Source: Hymenolepis diminuta
Taxonomy: Eukaryota > Platyhelminthes > Cestoda > Cyclophyllidea > Hymenolepididae
Length of the DNA stretch: 64,000 nucleotides
Direction of reading: 5' to 3'
NCBI GenBank assembly: GCA_900708905.1
Contig: CAADRB010000006.1
Location: 1,665,468-1,729,467 of the forward strand
The translations under genes and the position numbers were made by a program. The notes under the pieces were generated by a model. That model was not told the origin of the DNA. It did not search any database and worked only from the letters and a program-made list of their open reading frames with translations. Below are positions 14,801 to 26,790 of the stretch, one piece after another; the first letter of the stretch is position 1; each line of letters opens with the position of its first letter.

Positions 14801-17800
14801 ATCCACCAGAAACAGAAGCTAAAATTCATTAATCAAAGGACACGCGATTGCATTTTAAATGAAGGCAGGATTTCTAAAAATGGAGTAATGGCCTACCACC
14901 TACAAAATTAAATCTTAACCCTTTCATTTACAATTCATTTAGAGTGTTATTTCTTCCATTGTATTTTGAACTTAAAATATATATATTAAATTTTCATCAT
15001 AAAGCATAATATTGAGGTGCAGTAGTCTTGTTCTCCTAATAGGTTTGGCTGTTATCTTAATTCGTTTATCCATTTAGCCCAGTTTTCTACCTCCTTTGCT
15101 TCAATCATCCCTCGGTCTCCAAGCTGTTTATCGATTTTCTCATGCTATATGACACTTTTTCGAGCCATACCCTGCAACTCAAACGTGTCTTTTGTCTATT
15201 GGCTACAAGGACTCTATTATAATGATTCCGCAACCACCTTTGTCTCCATTTCTAATTGTGGAATGACAAAATATTGCCATGTTTTCTTTACCTTACGTTG
15301 GTGATTTCTTGCAACAGAGATTTTTCTATGAGGTTCTTTTCTCAAATTATTGCACAGCCAAACTGCATAATAGAGAGAGGGATATCAGATAATTTGAAAG
15401 ATATATATAATATTTTGCCTGCTTACTTGCCGAAGAATCAGCCCATCTGGAAGTGCGGCCTCACAAACATAGCTACCCTCATTAACAGTATTGAAGCGTT
15501 CAATAATGAGATGACCGTCTGGAGCCACTGGCATATTTTGAGCGTTCAACCATCGAATCTTTGCACCAGCAGGATGAGCTGGTTGGAGTTCGCACAGAAC
15601 TTCGACTCTTGAATTTGGAGTGATAGTACCTGCTTGACCAGAGATACGCAGCGAGTAGCCGTTTGGTGGAGGATCTATTTCAAGGAATACATAATTGCGA
15701 ATAAGCTAAACCCCCTGTACTGACATGAACACTGTTGCGTTTTATCTTTACTCTTTTACCAGGGTCGCCCTATTGGAATCATTATTATTATTAGTATTCC
15801 TGAAAATTAAATGTGTATATAATTCTTAATCATTGATAGCACCTGAACAGTAAGAACCACACAAATAACCATATATGGGAGATTTGGAAAGAGGGTAAGC
15901 CGAAGAGCTCTTTGATTGTTTAACTGTATTCGCTTCTCCAACCCACTTTTACTTCATCCCTTAGGGAACTATTTTGCTCTTCCCTATGTTTAGAAGTCGT
16001 CCCTATAAAATAGTTCTATTTTTACGCTGTCTTCAGAAATTAATTTCAAGTCGGTAGAGTTTTAAATTCCTTTCTTTTGAAACTTGCATTCTCCAGTTAA
16101 CTTTTATTGCCGAAATTTAAAATGCTCCTGAATTCATGAGAAGGATTGCTGAAATAATTGGTAATTAGGGGAAAAGTGGCTGCTTTCAGTGATCACCTTT
16201 CTGTTTGGTCTTAAAAGGCGAGGAATTATTTCAAACACCTTTAAACAAAGTAAATATTAACGCTTGGGAAATTTATTAACTATTAAACACGAAACCGTCG
16301 GCGAAGATAACAGAACCTCTTATTTTTATACAAATAGTGCCTAATATTACCAACTACTCTTTATAGTTAAAAGAGTACTACATTGTTTCAAGAAATAAAA
16401 TTTCATTGTCTGAAAGGCACTTCATATGTAAAACCAAAAATGGAATTTTATTACCCCTTGAAGAAAAGTCAATATCCAACTTGTTCGCAGTAATTTGAAA
16501 TAGAGCAGGATGCCAATTGTAGTATATTAGATCATCTTAGCTATTCATTAGGTTAAATGTAATTTATTACACTGCATGAGGACATCACTCTGAAGTTCAT
16601 GCTTGTATCCTGAGTTGAGGCCACGAACTCGAATTGTGTAGAGACCGAAGTGCTGAGGATTTTGCAATTGAATATACATCTCAGGACTAGGTTGTGGTGT
16701 TGCGGGTCGTCCATCTGGAGTCATCCACATGAACTCGAATTGTTCTATCGTCGTGCCAGGAGGAAAAGGAAGTTGTGAAACAGATACTCGGCGATGCGTA
16801 AACCCACCCAGTCGCAAGTCTTCAGCCAACGTGTTTATCTGGAATCTCAGAGCTATCAAGGAAAATACGGATTTTCGTTTAATAAAGAAAGCTTGGGTAT
16901 AAATGTAATACAAAACTAACTTTATAGGGGAAACAGTAAATATCTTTTTGGCTGGATAATATTAGTATTCGCGACTCCTGGCTCGGTTAATCTGACAAGC
17001 ACATTACATACACTATAGTTTTGAGTTGTAATTTGTTTTCAGAAGAATTAAGCATGGTAATGTAATGAGATCATTTTTCGGTTAGATCGAGAAATTAAAT
17101 TTTGGTCATGATGGGAAATAATTTAACCCCTATTTTTCAGATGATTTGGCCACATAATAAATATAGTTAATCATAGATCCTTAATACTTTGCTTAATCTT
17201 GAATAACAGGCGTTATCTTTTTACATAATGTGGACTCTCGACTGACATCAGCGTTAAAATATCAGATGGCTCAATGACAGCTTCTTTATTATGTGTCATT
17301 TGTTTTTTGTCGGATCTCTTCTCCGACCTAGAAAATAGACATTTTATGGAATAAATATTCTAATCAGGATAGTTTTGGAGGTTCCCAAGTCTACATTTCT
17401 TTGCGATTATGGAAATTGAGGTTTCAGCACTAATCATGGTTAAAGAGGATGCATTTTTTGACGAATAGTAGAGGTTTTCAGTCTTCTTACTATTTCTTGA
17501 GCACAACTTCGCAAATCATTAGCAAAATTATACTCAGGCTGGAAAACTCGCACTCTACCATCCTTTTGTTGATCAGAACTAAACAATACAGTTCGCCTTC
17601 CATGTCACTGGGTGCATTGATCTCGTGTTCTCTAACTTAACAAACTTCTACGCTAACGCTAGTGCCCTCAGCACACCTGTAGGAATGTAAATTTCACCAC
17701 CTATTACGGAAATAAGACACACCTCCTCTGTTGAAGGAATTCTTACATTTGAAACAGTAGGCTAGGTTATTTCAGACACTAGACTTCCAGACCAGTGCAT

Positions 17801-20800
17801 CTCAATGGCAAGATCACTGAATAATATAATTCTATTCGTCGTGCCCCTATCAATCCGGTTTTTTTTATTTATCATAGTCATTGGTTTCGAGCCTAGTTCT
17901 TCTGATTAGACAAGTAAGTACTTAGACATTTTAAGTGTGAAATGCGTCGCCAAATTTAATGAAATATCTAATAATTCGCTAGCGATGTAATCTTACTAGT
18001 CAGATTTAATATAAAGATTTTAATTTTGATGCATTTTCTTTAATTTTTGCCCTCCATTTCACTAGTCACTTGATATGAATCACTATTGTTACATTTGCAA
18101 TAAATATCAATATAGGGGATGTTATTTGCGCATTTAAAAATGGAGGGAAAAAATCTCCATGAAGAATAAATTCAGGACGAAAACGAGAGAAGATTTATTA
18201 CGTAGATAAAGCCGATCACATCTGTTTCAACCGATAAGGGACTTGAAATTCGCATGAGAAAAAATTTGGAGTTGTATGTTTTTTGTCCAGATTGAAACAG
18301 TGTTTTTTTGTTAAAATCTAAAAACTTGCAGCCATCACGCAAGCAAACGAATATGGAAACCGGTTACGTAGTGGTCAACATACACTTCTTTTAGTCAGAT
18401 GTAACGAATTTGGATTAATATGAACACATTCAATAAATGGCAAGAACTAGTGAACTGGTAAAACTGATCGAACGAAAGGTAGTGAAATGCGAATTCCTCT
18501 TCAGAGAGACCCCAGAATTCTGCTTTTCTCCCTAATATGAGTTTTCGAAAATACAAGACATAAACAAGTTTAAATTGCTGATATCGGTTCTCCAGAAGGA
18601 AGATTTGCATTTGTCAACATTTTCTAATGTCTCTTTTTCAAAATAGTTCATATTCACCAGATAAAGGCTTTATTAGCTTTTAGAAAACTATATTCTCTGA
18701 GTACTTATTTGAAATTTTATATACTTTGACTTGATAAAATTTTTTTATTTTATATTAATCATATCCTTAATTATCGTACTCTAGACTTCTAAGCCTAGGC
18801 AAGCGACGCGAATAATTTCTAATATTTTAAATACTCTATGGCTTTGGAAATTTCAAAAACTTATCAAAGCCTTCTTTTATATTCTCGAAAGCAGGTCTGT
18901 TTTTAGAAAATGGATATAATTGGCAAAGCATAACAATGCTCATACTGAAAATCTAGGCTGCTCAATCCTGGTATGATTGTGATGCAAGTCTATCAAAAAA
19001 AGAAATTATTGTATTTACTTCCCAACATTCCTTTTAATGTTCGAAAAGGATATTAAGGCTTTAGTTGTATTTGAGGTGGTGGGACAATCTCGTATAATTT
19101 GTACGGATTAAATAAAATGAACATATATATCACTCTAATTTAAATAGAAACAGACTTACGGGAGACAATCACATAGATTGTGCCTTCCAAGTCCCGATGA
19201 GCATTATCCCTGGTTGTGGCAACACAAGTATAAGCACCCGAGTGTTTACTTCGTAAAGCGTAGTCAATTCTCAACTGATTGTTTTCTGAAATTTGTTTAC
19301 CGTCGGGACCGAGCCAATGATAGGTATAGTTAGTTCCCCCATGGTCTTTCTGTACTCGGCACGTCTGATAAACTGGACTCGTCTCCATAACGTCTATTGT
19401 GTGTCCAGATAAACCAGGAAAGACCACATTGCCAGCTAAAGGGAAAAGTATTGATTTAGCAGATTTTAAAATGCCTCGTAATGACACATGTATAAGTCTA
19501 GTTAATACATGAATAAATGAATTAAACAATTGATCAATAAACACTGGACAAGAATTTGATCAGTAATGCTGGATAGGCGACGGACCATGAAAATAAAATT
19601 TTGGAATGTGAACAACCCATTTAGAAAATATTGTACAAAAACCAAATGGAATAAGATTCTTTCATACTGTGACATTGTTCTCACGATCTTTTAAACCCCT
19701 CCCTTTTATCATTTATTGGACCCGAAGTTAATCGATTTCAGTTATTTTCTCTGGATAAAACATTTTAATTTTTTCCTTACTATAGGTTTTAATAAACAAT
19801 TGTATAAATATAAATATATATCTGCTGCATCGTGTTGGATCATCAACCTGGGGGTATTAAAATTTTCTGGTTCAAGCATAATAATGGAACGGACTTCTGC
19901 ACTGAAAATGAACGGATAGATAAGAAAACGTTTCGAAATGGCTAATGAGAAAAGATTTTAACAATACAGGAAATAGTTCGCTTTGATATTTAATAAACAG
20001 CAAATTAACATGAATTACAAACTCATCAGTGCGTTTTCGATGACCAAAGTGTAACTTCTTACATCTTAAAAATATTCTTTTGCTTTAACATCGGAGAGTG
20101 ATTTATACCCCCTTATTAGATACAAATATTGGTCGATTAAAAATAAAAAAACCGATATTTATTGTCGAAACGGAATAAGTTTAAGGCATAAATAGTTTAA
20201 AACTCTTTTATCATACGTTTCTTTTGAGTCGTTCAGTTAAGTTCAGCTTATGTAAACTCTGGTGATCTCCACTATGTTGAAAAACAAATAGCTAGCATCA
20301 AATTGATTTCGTTAACTATTGGGAAAGATACATTTATAAAAACGATATGACGAATCAGTCAGTTAAGCCTAAGAGTCAATGAGCTTTGAACAACTAGCCC
20401 ATTCAGAAGCCAAGTTATCAAATTCCTAACTTTGAATTCAGAGCAATAGGACATAATGAAGAAAATCATACCCATTGAGTAAAAAGTGGGCAACCTGATA
20501 AATAAAAAATTCATATGGATAATGACGTTTCTCTCGCCCTGACTTTATTTTCTCCTTTTATCAGATTCTCCCCAAACCTTCACGCCTTATTGGACTATTT
20601 CAATTTTCCCCTATTAGATGCTTTCCCTTATTCAAAAGGTACAATTACTGCTTTGCCATAAATAAAAAATAGCTGACCAAACACTGAGCTACTGTATAAT
20701 ATGAAAAACTGACGTTTCAAAGTGACAAAAGACGTTTATGTAAGAAAAATATTTTATCTCCATGATTAAATAGAAAGTTGAACTATAATAATCTTATTAA

Positions 20801-23800
20801 AACATCGACTAAACATTTATTTTTAAATAAGACAATTATGTTATGCTAAAAAAAATATTCGTAATATTCCAGTGAAAATTTTGCCAATCATCGATCTTTG
20901 GCTCCCCCCCCCCTTCATCAAACTCTTCCAATTAGCTGAAATGCTAGCTACTATTATTTGTATTTTCTCCCATCCACTTTGAAATAACAGAGGTAAACAG
21001 ATCATTTATTACCCTATTCAAGTCAATTTTGAAGATAATACCATTCAAAAAGCAATTCGCCGGGTAAATATGTAGTTGTTCTGGCCTGTTATTATGCTGC
21101 CAAATAAAAAAGTTATTCGTTTCTATAGATCATTTTATTGCTATTATCAACTCTATTTAACAAAAATGGTTTGTTGTAATTCTTACTCAATTTGTGCGCT
21201 GACTGAAGAAATAAGTGAGTATAAAGAAAAAGGAGAGCTAAGTTTTAAGATTTTCTCTAAAGCAAAATCAAAATGTTACATTGAATTTGATTAGTGATAG
21301 GTGCAACTGCTGTCCTTAAGATCTTTGCTTGAAGTTTGGTTTGAATATTTTGTATGAAAAACTGTATTGGATGTTGAATTTTCAGGAGAAGAGACTTTAA
21401 ATTCTTATGAACGTTTTATACACAAGTTAGCTTTAATATGTTTGACAGAGGAACGACAAAACAGTAGAACGACATTAGAAAGTTCTAAATGATTTTCTGT
21501 TGTAGGGTCTTTGATTAATACAGTTTTGTTAAACTGTCCCACTGTTTATTATTATTCGCCACCGTGGTGGATCATTTTAGTCATCAAAAGAGAATAGATA
21601 AGTTTAAAATGTGTGAAACTTAATAGGTGAAGCGTTACACCAGCAGCTCTCAAATTCTGCAGACAATTTGTTTCCTAAGAGCTCCTGTTTGGTGTCTTTC
21701 TGAAATCCTAGAGGCTTCAGGTCATTTAAGTCCCATAGCTGGAGATTTATGAAGCAATTTTGCGTACATAGATTTCCTTTACAGTTTATCTGAATGCTAA
21801 TTGTAACTTCGCATTTATTGGCGGTAGGTGAAATCCACAATATCACAGATGCTAGGAAACCACATTTCAAATTTATGTAAGTTTGTATTTCACAGTGCCC
21901 GCTGCACAAGGCTATAAATATAAATTTTCCTTCAACATTTCACCCTGATACCCTGAGCTCCAGATGAATCAACATCAAAAGGAAATTTTCATTTCAATTT
22001 ATTTTATAACTACGATTTAAAATAACGTAACTACAGGGTGATTAAAATGTATTTTCAACATTGTAAAATTAAATTATTTTAGTTTTTTATTTTTCTTATG
22101 AAAAGTATGTTCCAAAAATAAGAACAAGTCTTTTGAGCTTGAATGGGATAAATTTTTAATTTACGTCCTATCGTATTATTTAAATAAAATAAATCAAGTA
22201 AATTTGCTCTATTTTTTGCTGCTACAAATTTTCTGCCTTTTAGAATGGCAAGAAAAATTAGATGTTTCTGTTATCAAGAACATTATTTAATATATATTCT
22301 TCGCTTTCATGCGTGCGGTCATTTCCAGTTTCTTTTAGCCCTATTTAATTTAGAGAGTTTTTTACAAATTGCGAAAAATGGAATATTTAATGTATCATCT
22401 CCCTATAGATTAATGCAAATCTTGGAAAATATCAGCTGTTTTACAGACAGGAAAATGGAGGGAGGTGCCATCGCCCAATCTTTTAAACTTGTACAACTCC
22501 AGACATTCGCGTTGTTCTCCTCTTCAATGAATCAGAACTATTTGATAAATTATAAGATTATAAAGATATAAATAAATGTCAATTTTCGTCATTAACGATT
22601 AACATAAAATATTTAGGTGGCAACCATCAAAAATTTAATTTTAGACTAACTCCTCAAATGTCTCAATTCAAAAGAAACATAAGCGCAAAAATAAATTGAT
22701 CGAAGCTTGAACTTTAAAGAGATCTTACCCTTCTGCAATTTTCTTCCTTCTTCCCTCAACGCAATACAAACTCTAACAAATTATTTTATCATTCACTGAC
22801 TAGATAATTATCGGTTCAGTCAGATTTGGCTACTCCTTGTAATTATGACAAGACCGATGACTTAATGATAATTTCTCAAACATAAAGTAGCGCCAAGATG
22901 CATATATTCATTTTAACATCACTCTTGAAAAAGGCTTAGAAAAGTAGTCATAGTACCAAATTTGTAAATTTCAGCTTATACTACCCAAACAATACATATC
23001 TATGAAGCTAGGAGTGATGCCACAACCCAACATTTAAACTAATTCAGTCTCTATTTTGCTTTTTAACAAATCTCTAGTCAATATTAACCTTTTAACTTAC
23101 CGAAACTCTACCTGCCCCAACTTAACATTTGAGTAAATCCTCACTCATCAAGACTGTAATCTGCATCTTTCATTTCTTTCTTCACTTCTCATTCGTAAGT
23201 GTAATAATGAGACTTACCTCCTCTGTTCTAACCAAATTTTAACACGAATATTTGTTGCATTTCGGAAATTGTTACAAACTTAGTAGGTAGTGAACATTCA
23301 GGCTTACCTCGTTTGACTTGGATGTTAGTTCCCCTACTTGCTTCATGGGTAGTACCATCGACATCCACCGATACAGTACAAACGTAGACACCGGACTCAT
23401 AAACTTTAATTTTGGCAAGTCGTAGGTACCACTGGTTGCTTATTAGAGTACCATTTGGGTTGTGCCATTGGTAACGTATATTAGATGCCCCTGGTGGTAT
23501 ATTTGAATCGGAGACGTTACAGAGAATTGTAACTGATACTCCTTCGTCAACCACCTGTGTGAGCATAGTCTCGGCTAAAAATGTAAATTGAAGGAAAAAT
23601 ATTATTTTATTAATTCAATTAAATTTAATCCGACAAAATCTGTAAAAATGAAAAAATTAAAGGTGACAGTATAAGAACTGTTAGCAAATAGTTGCAGATA
23701 TTTATTTAAATAAGTAATATAAAATTTAATGTTAACATAATATTTTGATAGGAAATTCTTGCAATCTTTAATATTAAACGATATATTTATGTTCTCTATT

Positions 23801-26525
23801 TTGAAGAACGTATTATTTCGTTTGTTAAGGAACAACGTTTTTAATTAATTAATAACACTTATATTAATTTAAAATCCCATTAATATAGTAAATTTATTAC
23901 AATAGGATCACAGCAAAGCGTTTGTTTATAAATAATGCTATCCAGCTAATTCTTGATATACAATTTAAAATGTTCCTCCTATAATCATAAATCTGAAACT
24001 TTTCTCATGTTCTCTTAAAAGAAGACAATAGAATATTCATATCTGTGAAATTTTGCTGCGGTAAGGAAGGCAAAATGTGGTTACAGGGACTAAAAGATAC
24101 TGTATGTGCGAACAACTACAAAATATTGCAAGAAAATGACAGCGAAAAGTGGTAAGGAAAGAAAATATTACTGAGTTGCATGCAAAAAGTGAGGATGAGA
24201 ACGGAATGTTAACATACCTACCGTGTTTCTGTGCCCTAACTGAGGTCAAAAATAGTAACAATTAACTTTCGCAATTGCGTAAAAACATTCACATAGAGTT
24301 AGTAAGAAATTGTGCTACCATTTATGAATTGACAAAGTGCAAAAGTATAAATCCGCAAGAGAAGCAAATTTAGACAAATTCTAATTGAGACAAAATAACT
24401 AATGTGCACAATTAAACATTCAAAAATCCACAAAATATCTGTTTTGTCCTATGAGTGCAGAGGACGGAGGTTTCTAAATTACAATTAACTAAACTTACGG
24501 CCACAACGACCCGTCCAATTTGCGCATTCTCCTGTAAAATAATCATTCAGTTTGAGACAATAATCGACGAAGAAAAGCGCTTTGCCCTCTCCACTGTATT
24601 TAAATTAATCTACACAGTTCATAAGTTTCACAATTTCTGCCTTTGCTTTAATAGATTGTAGGATATTCTTAGTGGCAAAATAGCTGCAAAATGTACGCTT
24701 ACCTAGACAAAAATTCAGTGAAGCAGGTGATACTTTGACATTTTAAAATACTTTTCGAGAAAATAAATGTCTTCTTCTATTCTAACAAGTTCGTGTTTTA
24801 ACCGAAATTGTTAGATGATGCTATCTGTAAAATCTGTGTATATGTTACGATCTGCAGGGAATGACAGTTGATATTTCAAAGATCACTTGACACTTGAATT
24901 TTTGGAATATGAGAACATAGCACAATGTAAGAAAATGCTTCTTTAAAGTATTATAGAGATTCAAACACTATCCATACTGCTTATCGGACTTTCATGATTG
25001 GAAAATGATCTAATTTTAAAGTTTCTTTAGATTTCTTGCTAATTCTCCTGATATTTCCGTTACACATTAGGAATACTCACAAATTTCAATATTAATATTT
25101 CAATATTTAATATTTCCAATTTAAATATTTTTACACATTTCGAAAATTTAAATTTTTCAATATTAGACAGTTTATATTTACGGTTAAGTATGCATTACTT
25201 TTATTTCGATATTGGTAAAAAGTGAATATGCGTCCAATAAATCGAAAAACACGAATATAGATCAGCAAAGTTAAATAAGAAAATATCTGTACTGCTTGAA
25301 TAAATTCCTTCAAATACCTTCATTTATTAGAAGGTATGCCCCGGAAACTTGTCTCTAGGTATCCTGTTATCGGTTAATTTCGATGTAGGCATGCATGGAC
25401 ATTTCAACTGGTAAATGATCGTAATGAAACAATGGCATTCAAATTAGTTGGTTCATCGCCGGTTTCGATTATTTACTCACCAAAAATAACATTTATATTT
25501 AAACATAAAAATATCACGTGAAGGCGCATTTGAAAAAAATATATAAATTACATTACTACGTAATATTAATTATTTCAATATTTTTAACTTAAAATAAATT
25601 ACTGTAACATATTTTGCTACAAAGGCAGCTTCAAGGAAGTTATCAAAAACTAACTATTTACGGTCTCGAATATGTTGTGATCCACAGCATTATACAGCAG
25701 AATATAACATTTTCAATAAATGAATACGTGTGAGTTTTCAGATTGCGCGTATTTTACTGAAGGACAGATTGAAATGAAATGTAAGATAAATAGTCCTAAT
25801 CAGAACTAGCCTAAACGATTGAATAAAATGTTTCAATTCAAATTATTCTTTATCATTATCATTAAACATATTATTATTATTGATTATAAATTTCAGAAAA
25901 GCACATTTCCGCCAAGTGTCCGCTTTCCGGAGAGCATACTAATCTGTCAAGGAAATCGAATCAGGTAATGTTAGAATATGCTTAAGTGGCTACTACTTTT
26001 GTGGTCAAATTTCAGTAAAACAAACGTTTCGGTAATCTTAGCCATTGTTATTTGCTATGCGTGTATGGTAAGTTTATAGCAGTCATACAATTTGCAACAT
26101 CATAAAATTGATTTTAGACACAAAATTAAAGTGTCGGGAGATAACTCACCCTTCTTTATGTAAGCAAACGTGGATTGTTCTGCCATAACCTCCCTGTTAT
26201 TAATCTTTCCACGAACAATACACTTATACAGTCCACTGTCGCTCTTGTGAACATTATTGATAGAAAACGTCTTTCCTGTGGCGATAATATGAGTATCATT
26301 CAATGTCCATTGATAGGTAAGGCTGTCATGATCCCATCCACTCGGATCGCAAACAAAAATTGCATTTTGACCCTCAAAAAGGACATTGAAGTTCTCTCGC
26401 CTATAGGGTTCCACCTGTTGCCCCCAGACAAGACTAGAAGGCATAGGAGACGTAAAAAGGAGAAGAAGAACTAGTAGGAAAGTAGTGTTATGCCATCCAG
26501 AGGGCATATAGCCAAAGAGCCCCAT
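2601..26525 (-). CDS. Perlecan-like secreted Ig/LDLa protein, 5' part of gene (nine exons, incomplete at 3' end)
   Basis: Spliced minus-strand gene. The nine exons listed separately (26150-26525, 23308-23574, 19160-19435, 16571-16852, 15427-15674, 8976-9294, 6091-6310, 3552-3718, 2601-2829) join with consistent phases to give 794 codons plus two bases, then the gene leaves the window on the left. Seen: a signal peptide, an Ig domain on each of the first six exons, a divergent seventh Ig-like module, one LDLa module, and another Ig-like module. Known: LDLa plus Ig arrays after a signal peptide typify the N-terminal part of perlecan (HSPG2, UNC-52, Trol), a basement-membrane proteoglycan. Inferred: an extracellular matrix core protein. 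No laminin or LG domain, which would settle the family, is visible here. Another Ig/LDLa matrix protein remains possible. Confidence 0.8.
3552..3718 (-). CDS. Exon 8: LDL-receptor class A module
   Basis: Acceptor CTACTTCCAG, donor GTGAGT; the split codon joining exon 7 reads Gln followed by Cys. The exon then carries an LDLa repeat of about 40 residues: CPAGQVRC, GECVAGDKIC, NGISDCRDGSDE and a final QFC. All six cysteines and the acidic calcium-binding motif DCxDGSDE are present. Residues about 663-718. LDLa modules next to Ig modules are the main reason for assigning the gene to the perlecan family. Confidence 0.9.
6091..6310 (-). CDS. Exon 7: divergent Ig-like module 7
   Basis: Acceptor TTTTTTCAAG before ELVMNPSLVNTS, donor GTGAGT after GMSI; phases 1 and 2. 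The module has a first-strand Cys (FRIECVSH) but no core Trp. Its closing Cys (VYNGMSIQC) is supplied by the first codons of exon 8, so the domain border does not coincide with the exon border. Two possible N-glycosylation sites (NTS, NIT). Residues about 590-662. Confidence 0.82.
8976..9294 (-). CDS. Exon 6: Ig domain 6
   Basis: Acceptor ATTTTAG before LLSLQLGNGT (phase 0), donor GTGAGA after DDTRG (phase 1). After a Gly/Ser-rich linker the exon holds a canonical Ig domain: Cys in VRLQCLVRPDP, Trp in YEWKKDG, and DAGKYRCRV. Residues about 484-589. It is separated from exon 5 by a 6.1-kb intron. The matching phases mean no further exon is required there, but a phase 0-0 cassette exon could not be excluded. 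Confidence 0.88.
9295..15426 (-). other. 6.1-kb intron between exons 5 and 6
   Basis: Phase 0 intron with no recognised exon or transposon. A polypurine stretch at about 9650-9770 (GAAGAATGAGGGATGAAG and similar) is the only notable composition feature. Confidence 0.65.
15427..15674 (-). CDS. Exon 5: Ig domain 5
   Basis: The acceptor is the AG in TTGAAATAG directly before ATCCTCC. A nearer polypyrimidine-AG upstream (at about 15705) would give an in-frame stop, so it was rejected. The exon reads PPPNGYSLRISGQAG, then Cys in VEVLCELQ, Trp in KIRWLNAQ and EGSYVCEA, a complete Ig domain. It ends at LRQ with donor GTAAGC in phase 0, matching the phase 0 start of exon 6. Residues about 401-483. 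The PPxGY...GQAG linker resembles linkers between perlecan Ig modules. Confidence 0.87.
16571..16852 (-). CDS. Exon 4: Ig-like domain 4 without the cysteine pair
   Basis: Acceptor CCTTGATAG before LRFQINTLAED and donor GTAATA after VLMQ keep phase 1 at both borders. The layout is Ig-like: a Trp strand (FEFMWMTPDGRP) and a final strand FGLYTIRV where other domains have G-x-Y-x-C. Neither disulfide cysteine is present: no Cys lies in the strand before the Trp, and LYTI replaces LYxC. So this looks like an Ig fold that has lost its disulfide. The donor is weaker than its neighbours, but it is the one that keeps phase with exon 5. Residues about 307-400. Confidence 0.8.
19160..19435 (-). CDS. Exon 3: Ig domain 3
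   Basis: Acceptor CCCTTTAG before AGNVVFPGLSG, donor GTAAGT after YVIVS; phase 1 at both ends. The Ig core is complete: Cys in VYQTCRV, Trp in TYHWLGPDG, and HSGAYTC. NYT is a possible N-glycosylation site. Residues about 215-306. The intron just upstream in gene sense (19436-23307) holds a decayed copy of the dispersed repeat R1. Confidence 0.88.
19495..19900 (-). repeat. Dispersed repeat R1, reverse copy in the intron between exons 2 and 3
   Basis: Aligns by eye with 59000-59250: ATAAGATTCTTTCA, then CATTTATTGGACC, then AATCGATTTCAGTTA...CTCTGGATAAAAC. It is the reverse of copies a and b, and strongly diverged with many indels. Confidence 0.55.
20450..20640. repeat. Dispersed repeat R3, copy 1
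   Basis: Shares TCATACCCATTGAGTAAAAAG and CCTTATTGGACTATTT, at similar spacing, with 46160-46290. A shorter, weaker match lies at about 15950-15990. Family unknown. Confidence 0.4.
23308..23574 (-). CDS. Exon 2: Ig domain 2
   Basis: Acceptor TTTTTAG precedes AETMLTQVVDEG and donor GTAAGC follows IQVKR; both borders are phase 1. The exon carries one complete Ig fold: first Cys in TILCNVS, core Trp in RYQWHNPNG, and second Cys in ESGVYVC, where the usual D-x-G-x-Y-x-C motif has Glu-Ser-Gly. NVS and NGT are possible N-glycosylation sites. Residues about 126-214. A phase 1-1 exon equal to one domain is the usual arrangement for shuffled Ig modules. Confidence 0.88.
26150..26525 (-). CDS. Exon 1: signal peptide and Ig domain 1
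   Basis: The start is the ATG at 26523-26525 (MGLFGYMPSGW). The same frame stays open upstream to an in-frame stop near 26580-26582, but no earlier ATG occurs. Residues 15-25 are a hydrophobic core (TTFLLVLLLLF) followed by small residues, so a signal peptide ending near residue 35 is likely. An Ig domain follows: Cys59, Trp73 and the DSGLYKC motif ending at Cys102. The exon ends after AYIKK with donor GTGAGT, leaving one base (phase 1). Residues 1-125. Confidence 0.88.
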
Positions 26526-26670
26526 TACTATGCGTTTGATAGTGGATAGTGGTTGTGCTACTATCAATGGGGGGTATGTTTATAAATGTAGTTATATATG
26601 AGGGTGGAAGTTGGTTTGTGTATATATGATTATGGTGGTGTCTCCGCTCTGGCTAGCCCAAGGGTGTGTG

Positions 26671-26678
26671 TTTATATA
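26671..26678 (-). promoter_or_regulatory. TATA box of the perlecan-like gene
   Basis: On the minus strand the sequence reads CCTATATAAACAC, a consensus TATA box, about 150 bases upstream of the exon 1 ATG. A start about 25-35 bases downstream would give a 5' leader of roughly 115 bases. Purine-rich GAGTGAGTGAGGGAG lies directly upstream of the TATA box in gene sense. Confidence 0.55.
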
Positions 26679-26764
26679 GGTCTCCCTCACTCACTCTCCC
26701 CCTGCAATTGTAGCAACCTTGACTGATCAATCAGAAAACGAGATTGCCTGGCGTATTTGAAGCG

Positions 26765-26790
26765 GACGCGCTAACGCGCTAACACGCCGC
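26765..26790. promoter_or_regulatory. Tandem GCGCTAAC motif in the divergent promoter region
   Basis: The octamer GCGCTAAC occurs twice head to tail and is followed by a partial third unit (ACGCCGC), with several CpG dinucleotides in otherwise AT-rich DNA. It lies about 90 bases upstream of the TATA box. A role as a factor-binding site is inference only. Confidence 0.3.

Larger units (their letters stand above)
15675..26149 (-). other. Introns between exons 1 and 5
   Basis: Introns 15675-16570, 16853-19159, 19436-23307 and 23575-26149, interrupted by exons 2-4. All are phase 1. They contain repeat R3 pieces (about 15840-15990 and 20450-20640), an R1 copy (19495-19900), a C homopolymer near 20905 and an ATATTT-rich stretch near 25085-25135. 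Nothing coding was recognised. Confidence 0.65.

Noticed and set aside
15256..15612. Plus-strand open frame of 118 codons
   Set aside because: It is the antisense shadow of Ig exon 5 (15427-15674, minus strand), which has clear domain motifs and splice sites.
26175..26474. Plus-strand open frame of 99 codons
   Set aside because: Antisense shadow of exon 1 of the perlecan-like gene.
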